From assembly GCA_946566685.1 (NCBI GenBank), contig CAMNXA010000013.1:19272-83271 (forward strand): DNA of 64,000 nucleotides, written 5' to 3'. The DNA comes from an uncultured Lachnospiraceae bacterium. GTDB lineage: Bacteria > Bacillota > Clostridia > Lachnospirales > Lachnospiraceae. A program made the translations under genes and the position numbers. The notes below the pieces were generated by a model. The model did not search any database. It had not been told where the DNA came from and saw only the letters and a list, made by a program, of their open reading frames with translations. Numbering within the stretch: the first letter of the stretch is position 1; each line of letters begins with the position of its first letter. Shown in pieces: positions 18,358 to 25,874 of this stretch.

Positions 18358-18749
18358 GACATCAGTTCGATCATACCAAGGACAGCGCTGCTTAAGAATA
18401 CCACGTCCCGGCCTCCCAAAGCAGGGGCGGGGGTGGGTGTGTCGATGGCGATAAAGCCGCCGGCGGTGAGGTCTGTGAGGGCAGCATCGAAGTCCGTGGT
18501 CTCATAACAGATATGATAGGGACTGTTTTTATACCGTTTCATCAGTCCGGACACCACGGAATCCTCCGCATAGGGGGAGACCAGTTCTACCCGATAGCCG
18601 TCTTTGATGAGGAAACAGATGTCTACCTTGCGGATCTCATCCCGCAGGGTATCCTGTTCAATTTGGTAGCCGAGGGACAGGAAGGTGTCTTTGGCTTTTT
18701 CTATTTTTTTGACAAGATAGCCGATGTGGTGGATGGACAGAGAGGTCAT
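18354..18749 (-). CDS. VOC-superfamily (glyoxalase-fold) protein
   Basis: A 131-residue protein with the vicinal-oxygen-chelate pattern: an N-terminal I-H-H-I-G-Y-L-V strand near 6-13 holding a metal-ligand His, a central RVELVSP, and a final G-M-I-E-L strand near the C-terminus. It most resembles methylmalonyl-CoA epimerase/glyoxalase-like members. FkbH-ACP clusters can contain small VOC proteins of unknown role, so a link to the acyl group made by the neighbours is possible but not shown. Its leader contains the first copy of the double-hairpin repeat. Confidence 0.75.
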   Translation of the reverse strand: MTSLSIHHIGYLVKKIEKAKDTFLSLGYQIEQDTLRDEIRKVDICFLIKDGYRVELVSPYAEDSVVSGLMKRYKNSPYHICYETTDFDAALTDLTAGGFIAIDTPTPAPALGGRDVVFLSSAVLGMIELMS

Positions 18750-18780
18750 GCGGTGCTCCTTTCAATTCTTACGCTTCCTC

Positions 18781-18832
18781 GAGGTCGCGAAGCGATCCTC
18801 GCAAAGTTAATTTGCGAAGCAAATTTACTTTT
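18781..18832 (+). repeat. Double-hairpin repeat, copy 1
   Basis: A 52 bp repeat made of two adjacent hairpins, each closed by the loop core GCGAAGC, joined by AAAGTT and ending in TTTACTTTT. The first stem is GAGGTCGC/GCGATCCTC with one bulged T; the second is AATTTGC/GCAAATT. It is 47/52 identical to copy 2 at 51131. It lies in the leader of the minus-strand VOC gene. Confidence 0.85.
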
Positions 18833-18882
18833 AGTATATCAGTGATAAAGAATAATGTAAACGGCCAGGATGGAGGGTTGTC

Positions 18883-19332
18883 ATGAAAATTAAGGCGCTC
18901 TATGACAAATATAAAGATTTTATCATGGAAGTGATCCACTTTGGGATCGTGGGTGTGATGAATACATTGTTAGGATATCTGATCATGTCGGGCTTATATA
19001 ATCTGGCTCACTGGAATTATTGGGTGTCCAGCGGGACTTCCTATTTCATTGGCAGCGTATTCTCTTATTATATGAACGGTAAGGTAACTTTCAAGGTGGA
19101 AAATAAGGACAAATGGCTTCCCTGGCGGTTTGCCATCAATATCGTGGTCTGCTATGGGCTGGCCTACGGGATTGCAAGGCCGCTCATCCGTTACCTGCTG
19201 GCCGCACAGCCGCCTGTGGTGGTGGATAATGTGGCGATGATACTGGGGATGGGGCTGTTTATCGTGATGAATTTCTTCGGACAGAAGCTGTTTGTGTTCC
19301 GGACGGGGAGAAGAGGACATAAGGCCAAATAA
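18883..19332 (+). CDS. GtrA family membrane protein (flippase-like)
   Basis: A 149-residue protein with four predicted membrane segments and the GtrA pattern: F-G-I-V-G-V-M-N-T near the first segment, then F-x-x-N-G-K-V-T-F before the third, and a final N-F-F-G-Q-K-L-F-V-F. GtrA proteins are thought to flip undecaprenyl-phosphate-linked sugars made by GtrB-type GT2 enzymes. Two such GT2 genes occur here (window start and 8775). It is followed one base later by the DUF6044-like gene. Confidence 0.9.
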   Translation: MKIKALYDKYKDFIMEVIHFGIVGVMNTLLGYLIMSGLYNLAHWNYWVSSGTSYFIGSVFSYYMNGKVTFKVENKDKWLPWRFAINIVVCYGLAYGIARPLIRYLLAAQPPVVVDNVAMILGMGLFIVMNFFGQKLFVFRTGRRGHKAK

Positions 19333-19345
19333 TATGAGGAATTTG

Positions 19346-21088
19346 ATGAAACAAAAGTGGTTTGTCTGGCTTACCAGATACTGGTTCCTTTTTCCGATTG
19401 CAGGTTTTGTATTGCTGACGGCGGGGGTGCTGTTTGGCTTTGGGGAACGCAGTTATATTGCAGTGCATGACAATATGGATCTGTTTCTTGCACAGTATCA
19501 GATGCTGAAAAATACGGGCACTTTTTGGAAGCATGGTGTGGACGTGCCCTTTCTGGGCGGTGTCAGCAGGGATCTTCTGCCCTCTGAACTGTCTTTATAC
19601 AGTTTGTTGTATATGATTTTCCCAACCTACACAGCCTATGTACTGGGACTTTTGGGAAAGATTGGGCTGGGAATATTTTCCTTCCGCCTGCTGGCGAAGG
19701 AACTGGTGGGGGAACGGTATCTGCTGTATCGTCCCGTCATCTATATGGTGGGATTTGCCTATGGCATTATCTATTTCTTCCCGGCTTTTGGGTTTGCCTT
19801 TGCCTCCATTCCGCTGTGTTTATTTTTGCTGGTGAGGATATACAGACAGCCGGGGCCGTGGTGGTACTTGGCGCTCTTTGCCTATCCGCTGGTATCCTAT
19901 TTTTCTTACCATGGCATCTTTATCCTGGGGTATCTGGTGATTGCCATCGTGTGGCTTTCCATCCGGGATAAAAAGTTTTCGAAATCATTGGCGTGCGCAC
20001 TGGTGGTGCTGGCGGCGGGGTATGTGGTGTGCGAGTACCGGCTGTTCGGACAGATGCTCCTTGGCGATGAGGTGACGATACGGTCTACAATCGTGAATCC
20101 TTCTCTCACCCTGCCGGAGATTGGGCGGGAGATCGTTACCGTGTGGAAGGATGGTATCTTCCATGCGGAGGATGTGCACAGGAAGGTGGTTATGCCAGTC
20201 TGCGCCGTTTATTTTGTGATTGTGAATCTGTCCTATCTTCGGAAGAAGCAGGGAGGCAAGATTTGCCGAGACCCTTTTAATCTGTTGATGGTGTTTATTC
20301 TGTTTAACTGTCTGATTTATGGGCTGTATGATTTTGAGCCCCTGCGGACACTTGTGGAGACCATACTGCCGCCACTACAGGGCTGGCAGTTTAACCGGAC
20401 GATTTTTTTTAATCCGTTTCTGTGGGATCTGGCGCTTCTGCTGATTTTGATCCGTCTCTATGACAGAGGAATCCTTCTCCTGTGGGGGGCTAATCTGATC
20501 GTCTGTGGGGCGGCGCTGGCGGTGATTCTTGCGCCCACCAGATACAACGATCTGTATACCACCTGCCATCACAGGCTGTATGAGTACAATCACGGCACGG
20601 AAGTTGACGAGTTTGATTATGAACAGTTTTATGCGGTACGCCTGTTTGACCGGATTAAGGAAGAGATTGGGTATGAGGGCGAGTGGAGCGCCGCATACGG
20701 GATGCATCCGGCGGTGCTTGAATATAACGATATTTCTACCCTGGATGGGTATCTGGGATTTTATGCGCAGCAGTATAAGGAGGATTTCCGCAAGATCATT
20801 GCGCCGGCTCTTGCGCGCGTGGAGGCCAGCCGTATCTATTATGATGACTGGGGAGCCAGGGCTTATCTGTATTCCGGTACGGATGAGAGCGTGGTCAGTT
20901 CCGCCAAGACCGTCTATGCCACAGACGACACCCTCTATATGAACCCGGAGGCTTTTCGGAGACTGGGCGGAACCTATCTTTTTTCCAGAATCCGCTTTTC
21001 CAATGCGGAGGAGGCGGAACTGGAGCTTTTGGGGGAATATACGGCGGAGGATGGCAGTCTGACCATATATGTATATGTATGCAGATAG
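19346..21088 (+). CDS. Polytopic membrane protein, DUF6044-like
   Basis: A 580-residue integral membrane protein with about eleven hydrophobic segments and a soluble C-terminus (about residues 415-580). The first external loop contains V-H-D-N-M-D near residue 45, then LPSELSLYSLLY; this pattern fits the DUF6044 (YkoS-like) family of presumed surface-glycan membrane proteins. Being next to GtrA suggests it is the GT-C-like partner taking sugar from the flipped lipid carrier, as in the third gene of serotype-conversion gtr clusters. The start at 19346 follows TGAGGA by 5 bases; 19334 is an in-frame alternative. Confidence 0.7.
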   Translation: MKQKWFVWLTRYWFLFPIAGFVLLTAGVLFGFGERSYIAVHDNMDLFLAQYQMLKNTGTFWKHGVDVPFLGGVSRDLLPSELSLYSLLYMIFPTYTAYVLGLLGKIGLGIFSFRLLAKELVGERYLLYRPVIYMVGFAYGIIYFFPAFGFAFASIPLCLFLLVRIYRQPGPWWYLALFAYPLVSYFSYHGIFILGYLVIAIVWLSIRDKKFSKSLACALVVLAAGYVVCEYRLFGQMLLGDEVTIRSTIVNPSLTLPEIGREIVTVWKDGIFHAEDVHRKVVMPVCAVYFVIVNLSYLRKKQGGKICRDPFNLLMVFILFNCLIYGLYDFEPLRTLVETILPPLQGWQFNRTIFFNPFLWDLALLLILIRLYDRGILLLWGANLIVCGAALAVILAPTRYNDLYTTCHHRLYEYNHGTEVDEFDYEQFYAVRLFDRIKEEIGYEGEWSAAYGMHPAVLEYNDISTLDGYLGFYAQQYKEDFRKIIAPALARVEASRIYYDDWGARAYLYSGTDESVVSSAKTVYATDDTLYMNPEAFRRLGGTYLFSRIRFSNAEEAELELLGEYTAEDGSLTIYVYVCR

Positions 21089-21176
21089 CAGGCGATATGA
21101 AGTATGATAGAAAATAAGGAAATAACAGATTAATGACGGATATGTCATAAAAAAGCAATAACAAAGGAGGATCGAA

Positions 21177-22157
21177 ATGCCGATCAGAGTACACAATTTT
21201 GGAGGCGTTGTGGGATGGAACGCCAAAAAATATCTGCCCAGACTGTCCAGCGCGAGTTATCTGAAGCTACAGTTTGTCAGCAGAAGGAGATCGCAGAAGA
21301 ATTATATAGAATATTTTCTGGAGCATGAGGAGGCGCCGCAGCCCCTGGTCGTAAATCTGGAGACGGTAAACCGCTGTAACAGCACCTGTGAGTTCTGTAC
21401 GGCCAATATTCATGCGGAGAAACGTCCCTATAAGAAGATGGAGGAGGACCTGTATTATTCCATCATCGACCAGCTTCAGGAATGGGATTATAAGGGACAT
21501 CTGACGCTCTACGGGAATAACGAACCCTGGCTGGACAAGCGGATCGTGGGTTTTCACCGGTATGCCAGGGAGAAACTGCCCGATGCCTTTATCTTCATGT
21601 CCACCAATGGTCTGTTGCTGGACGTGGATAAGGTAAAATCCATTGTTCCCTATGTGGATCAGCTGATCATCAACAATTACTGTCTGGATATGAAGATGCA
21701 TGACAATGTAAAAGTCATCCATGACTATGTAAAGGAGCATCCGGAAGAATTTCAGGATGTGGATATCCTGATTCAGATACGATATTTAAAAGAGGTATTG
21801 ACCAACCGGGCGGGCAGTGCGCCCAACAAGCAGTCCAAAGGGCGGATCATCAAGGAAACCTGCCTGATGCCGTTCACAGATCTGTGGATCACGCCCCATG
21901 GGAAGCTGGGGATCTGCTGCTGTGACAACTTTGAGGTGACGGAGATGGCGGATCTGAATCAGGTGTCCGTGAAAGAGGGCTGGAACAGTGAGAATTACAG
22001 GAAACTGCGGGAGGCCATTGTGGAGGGCAGGCAAAATTATCCCTTCTGTAAGTACTGTGACTTTATTGATGCGGGACTGCGCATGGATGCGGTGGAGGAT
22101 GCCCTGAAACACCGGAAGATGCATGGCGCGAGACAATCGGTGTTCAAGAAAAAATAA
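21177..22157 (+). CDS. Radical SAM/SPASM domain protein
   Basis: A 326-residue protein. The iron-sulphur motif C-N-S-T-C-E-F-C lies at residues 67-74 (CxxxCxxC). The C-terminal third holds a SPASM-like Cys cluster (C-L-M-P-F, then G-I-C-C-C-D, then F-C-K-Y-C-D). SPASM enzymes bind extra FeS clusters and modify peptides, proteins or sugars. No precursor peptide gene is evident nearby, and the surface-glycan context suggests a role in sugar or lipid-carrier modification; the substrate is unknown. A strong AAAGGAGG site precedes the start. Confidence 0.88.
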   Translation: MPIRVHNFGGVVGWNAKKYLPRLSSASYLKLQFVSRRRSQKNYIEYFLEHEEAPQPLVVNLETVNRCNSTCEFCTANIHAEKRPYKKMEEDLYYSIIDQLQEWDYKGHLTLYGNNEPWLDKRIVGFHRYAREKLPDAFIFMSTNGLLLDVDKVKSIVPYVDQLIINNYCLDMKMHDNVKVIHDYVKEHPEEFQDVDILIQIRYLKEVLTNRAGSAPNKQSKGRIIKETCLMPFTDLWITPHGKLGICCCDNFEVTEMADLNQVSVKEGWNSENYRKLREAIVEGRQNYPFCKYCDFIDAGLRMDAVEDALKHRKMHGARQSVFKKK

Positions 22158-22177
22158 GGCTGGATGGTTCAAAGTAT

Positions 22178-23137
22178 ATGGGTGGAAAGAGAAACAGGCG
22201 AAAGCCAGATCAAAGAAAAGACACAAGGATGAGCTCCGGACGGATTGCAGCGGCTGTGTTGTGTACAACAGCGGTTTGCGCAGTGGTTGTCTGCGGCGCC
22301 GTTTTCGTGGGAAATCATATCAGCGGAAACAGGGAAAGCGGCCAGACAACGGAGGAGATAAAGATGGATGGTATGCAGGATGTTCCGGAAATGGAGATGA
22401 CGGTTTTGGAACAGAAGGCGCCTGACAAAAAAGCGGGTACTACAGTCTCTATCATGGGGGACAGTATCTCTACCTTTCGGGGGTATATACCGGAGGGGTA
22501 TTATGAATTTTTCCCGGAAAACGGGCTGGTGTCGGATGTGGATGATACCTGGTGGAAGCGGATTCTGGATGAGAAGGGATGGACGTTGTGTGTCAATGGA
22601 TCCAGTTCCGGGGCGACCTGCGTGGGAGATTCTACTGGTAAGGATGATCCACAGTGCGGCTGTAATGAATTTCGCACAGGCGGTCTTGGCGGGCCGGATG
22701 GGGCGGCGCCGGATATCATCATTGTCTATATGGGTACGAATGATTTGTTGCAGAGTATCCCGCTGGGAGATAATGATGGAACAAAGCCGGTGCCGGAGGG
22801 AGAGGTTTCCCTGTTTGGGGATGCCTATACCCTGATGCTGGATAAATTGCAGGCAAAGTATCCGTCATCCAGGATATACTGCTGTACGATAACACAGATT
22901 GGCACCTACGGGCACGGTACCCCCTTTGTGGAGATGGTCAATGGGGAGGGTTTGACGGCGGCGGATTACAGTGCAAGGATTGCACAGATTGCAGGGAATA
23001 AGAATCTGCCGGTGATCGATCTGTATGGCTGCGGCATTGCGGTGAAGAATCTGCATAATACCACTGCGGACGGCGTACATCCAACACCGGAGGGCATGGA
23101 GTATATTGCAAAAGCAGTCGGAAAGGTGCTGGACTGA
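22178..23137 (+). CDS. Membrane-anchored SGNH/GDSL hydrolase
   Basis: A 319-residue protein with a basic N-terminus and one membrane anchor (about residues 22-44), a short linker, and an SGNH domain starting near residue 88. Catalytic blocks are G-D-S at 94-96 (Ser96), M-G-T-N-D in the middle, and D-G-V-H at 298-301. It is likely an extracellular esterase or acyl transferase acting on a glycan. The ribosome site is weak; a second in-frame ATG 51 bases downstream is possible but would remove the charged N-terminus. It lies 20 bases after the radical SAM gene and 2 bases before the GT39-like gene. Confidence 0.87.
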   Translation: MGGKRNRRKPDQRKDTRMSSGRIAAAVLCTTAVCAVVVCGAVFVGNHISGNRESGQTTEEIKMDGMQDVPEMEMTVLEQKAPDKKAGTTVSIMGDSISTFRGYIPEGYYEFFPENGLVSDVDDTWWKRILDEKGWTLCVNGSSSGATCVGDSTGKDDPQCGCNEFRTGGLGGPDGAAPDIIIVYMGTNDLLQSIPLGDNDGTKPVPEGEVSLFGDAYTLMLDKLQAKYPSSRIYCCTITQIGTYGHGTPFVEMVNGEGLTAADYSARIAQIAGNKNLPVIDLYGCGIAVKNLHNTTADGVHPTPEGMEYIAKAVGKVLD

Positions 23138-23139
23138 AG

Positions 23140-25215
23140 ATGAAAGAGAAGAAAGTACGCATCGTTTATTGTATGATTCCTCTGCTGTTTCTGATCATAA
23201 TCCTGAGTATTCAGGTGTTTGGATGTTACGACAGGACTTTTTCTGCCTTTGGACCGGAGGAAGCTTTTAGCCTGGACCGGGGAGATTATAAGGTGCATGT
23301 GGATACGCAGGATCCTGCCGCAGACAGCTGCAACGTCTATTATGAAATCAACGGGCAGGAACGGCTTCTTGCGCGTACAGGTGTTAAGTCCGGTGTGGGC
23401 GTTGATTTTGAGATCAGCCTGCCGTCCAATATCCGGAATGACAGTGTCCGGGTGGCAGTTTTTGATGAAGATATGAGCAGGCTGCCGCAGATCGATACGC
23501 TGCGGATCACCCGGGTACTGCCGGTAGGGCAGACGGTGTTCTATCTGGTGCTCTATCTGGCTGTGGCGCTGCTTCTATATAAAGGATTTGGCGGCGGGCG
23601 GATGTCCTGTCTGCTGACCGGGTTTGTGAGTGCTGCGTTTCTGCCGTTTTATCCGGTCTATTGTGCGGCGCCCGTGCGGATGACGGTTTTGGTTGTGACA
23701 GGTATGTCAGTTTTGCTGCTGCTAAAAAGGCGGAGTAGGATTTCACAGGAGAGTATTGTCAGGTATATGTTTTTCCTGGCGCTGTCTCTTGTGGCGCTTT
23801 ATTTCTGTACGGAGTCGTCCCCTTTCTATGCGCGTAATCCCTGGGACGATGTCAGCATTTATTATTCTATAGGCCGGGGGATTACACAGGGATATGTGCC
23901 CTATCGGGATATGTTCGATCATAAGGGACCGGTGGTGTTTTTCCTCTATGCGCTGGCCTATCTTCTGGTGCCGGATTGTTTCTACGGCGGCTATCTTCTG
24001 GAAAGTTTTTGTTTTTCGTGGCTTCTTTATTTCGCTTATAAAACAGGCAGACTGTACTTTGACGAGGGTATGGCGGGGGCATTGTCCGTTCTTTCCATGG
24101 TCGTTCTTCTGGATGGGGATTTTCTGGTCTATGGAGGGTCTTGTGAAGAGTTTGCCATGGTCATTTACGGGGCTGTGCTGTATGGGTATCTGGCTTATTT
24201 TGCCGGTAAAAAGGCATGTGACGGTAGATGGATGGCAGGGACGGGAGCGCTCTTGGGACTGGCTTTTTGGATGAAATTCAATATGACCGTATGTCTCTTT
24301 GTATTGGTGGGTATGATCATGCTGCATAAACTGTTTCGCAGACATAACATCTTAAGGGATATCGTGGCCTTTGGGGGCGGTTTTGGCCTGGCGAGTGTTC
24401 CGGTGGTGGGATATTTTATCGGTGAGAATGCTCTCGGGTATCTGAAAAACGGTTATTTTGATGCAAACCTTGCCTATGCGGATGTCAGGGGCATGGGAGA
24501 GACGCTGGGCGTGTTTGGGCAGAATGTCCTTCTGGCAGTCACTGACAATCCGGGGATTACTTTGCTGGTTGTTCTGGGGATCCTGACGTTCGTCCTCTCC
24601 TCCCGCTATCTTGGAAATATCCTTGGCAGGGCCGGTCTGGCAGCGGCTTTTGTCCTCTTGATCGGCAGTACTTATGTCAGCTATGCCTATCTGTATTATT
24701 ACTGTCTGGTGGCTGTTTTTGCGGTGCTGGGGATGATCGCGGCAGCGGGATTTGTGACAGGCAGGGCCGGCAGGCTGAAAGTGGGGGATAAGGCACCGTT
24801 CCTATTGGTTTTGCCCTGTCTGTGCCTTTTGTTTGTCTTTAATCATAATTACAGGGAAGCGGCGGTTTTATCCGAGAATTTCAAGTTGTTTGACGTGTGC
24901 GAGAAGGAGATCGAGCTTGCTTCGGATAAGCGGGATAAGACGATACTGCTATACCGCAACCATACAGTGCAGGCCATGACTTATGAGGGCATGAGACCTG
25001 CGGCCAGGTATTATTTTGCGCCCAATATCAGCAAGAAGATTCCGGAGATCAATGAGGAACAGGACAGATATATCCATGAGGGGATTGCGCAGTTCGTGCT
25101 GGTGCACGATGTGGATGTGTATCCGAATCTTATGGAGTGGGGGCTGTATCAGTACGAACAGATCCTGGACTGGCGCACAGAGAATGAAAATCTTCAGTTG
25201 TACCGTCTGAGGTGA
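23140..25215 (+). CDS. GT39/ArnT-like membrane glycosyltransferase
   Basis: A 691-residue protein. The first 125 residues hold one membrane segment and a small beta-rich external domain; about a dozen membrane segments follow. The motif NPWDDVSIYYSIGRGI near residues 233-248, then P-Y-R-D-M-F-D-H-K-G-P near 254-264, is the acidic first loop of GT-C enzymes of the ArnT/PMT (GT39) type, which transfer sugars from polyprenyl-phosphate donors on the outer face. The N-terminal extra domain is unusual and may bind the acceptor. It closes the first surface-glycan block. Confidence 0.8.
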   Translation: MKEKKVRIVYCMIPLLFLIIILSIQVFGCYDRTFSAFGPEEAFSLDRGDYKVHVDTQDPAADSCNVYYEINGQERLLARTGVKSGVGVDFEISLPSNIRNDSVRVAVFDEDMSRLPQIDTLRITRVLPVGQTVFYLVLYLAVALLLYKGFGGGRMSCLLTGFVSAAFLPFYPVYCAAPVRMTVLVVTGMSVLLLLKRRSRISQESIVRYMFFLALSLVALYFCTESSPFYARNPWDDVSIYYSIGRGITQGYVPYRDMFDHKGPVVFFLYALAYLLVPDCFYGGYLLESFCFSWLLYFAYKTGRLYFDEGMAGALSVLSMVVLLDGDFLVYGGSCEEFAMVIYGAVLYGYLAYFAGKKACDGRWMAGTGALLGLAFWMKFNMTVCLFVLVGMIMLHKLFRRHNILRDIVAFGGGFGLASVPVVGYFIGENALGYLKNGYFDANLAYADVRGMGETLGVFGQNVLLAVTDNPGITLLVVLGILTFVLSSRYLGNILGRAGLAAAFVLLIGSTYVSYAYLYYYCLVAVFAVLGMIAAAGFVTGRAGRLKVGDKAPFLLVLPCLCLLFVFNHNYREAAVLSENFKLFDVCEKEIELASDKRDKTILLYRNHTVQAMTYEGMRPAARYYFAPNISKKIPEINEEQDRYIHEGIAQFVLVHDVDVYPNLMEWGLYQYEQILDWRTENENLQLYRLR

Positions 25216-25324
25216 CAGGAACGGCGGTTGCGTACTGGCACAGGATATGATAAAATGAAAAGCGATATGATGTACAGGGATGATATAAAATTTGATACAG
25301 GACAAAAGAGGCGGAGGGAGAGAG

Positions 25325-25852
25325 ATGAAATTTTTTAACAGTACCAAAGAACCTACGGAAATGGATCGGGTAATGGAGAACATCGCACAGACGGAGAATG
25401 AGATCCGGGGACGGATTTATCAGCTGGGGGAGATGTTTTACCAGGCGAATAAGGCAAAGGAAAAGGAAGAAATAGACGAGAAGTATTATGCATTGATAGA
25501 TTTGGTGAATAAGCTGGAGTATAACAGGAGGGGGTATTATAAGAATAAGCTCCGCCTGGAGGGACAGATGATGTGTGAACATTGCGGTGCGGTGATTCCT
25601 TATGGCAGTATGTTCTGCAATGTCTGCGGACAGAGGGCTGATGGTCAGACGGTTGCTCCGGCGATGGGGCCGGCGGCAGCGATACCGCCCATGGAGACTC
25701 CTGCACAGAATATGGCGCCGATGGGAGCAGCGGTGGAACAGCCGAAACCGGCGGCAGATACGGAACCGGCGGTACATAAATGCAGTCAATGCGGCGCGGT
25801 GCTGGGAGAAGGCAGTCTGTTCTGTGAATCGTGCGGCGCTAAGGTACAGTAG
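25325..25852 (+). CDS. Double zinc-ribbon protein
   Basis: A 175-residue cytoplasmic protein. The N-terminal 80 residues are charged and helical, probably a coiled coil. There are two zinc ribbons, one near 80-105 (C-E-H-C-G ... C-N-V-C-G) and one at the C-terminus (C-S-Q-C-G ... C-E-S-C-G), separated by a Pro/Ala/Met-rich linker. The start at 25325 has GGAGGGAG just upstream; a TTG at 25292 is in frame but less likely. It lies 22 bases before a second zinc-ribbon gene. Function unknown; such proteins often accompany membrane or stress systems in Firmicutes. Confidence 0.75.
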   Translation: MKFFNSTKEPTEMDRVMENIAQTENEIRGRIYQLGEMFYQANKAKEKEEIDEKYYALIDLVNKLEYNRRGYYKNKLRLEGQMMCEHCGAVIPYGSMFCNVCGQRADGQTVAPAMGPAAAIPPMETPAQNMAPMGAAVEQPKPAADTEPAVHKCSQCGAVLGEGSLFCESCGAKVQ

Positions 25853-25874
25853 AGAAGAAAAGGGGGAGATGGGG

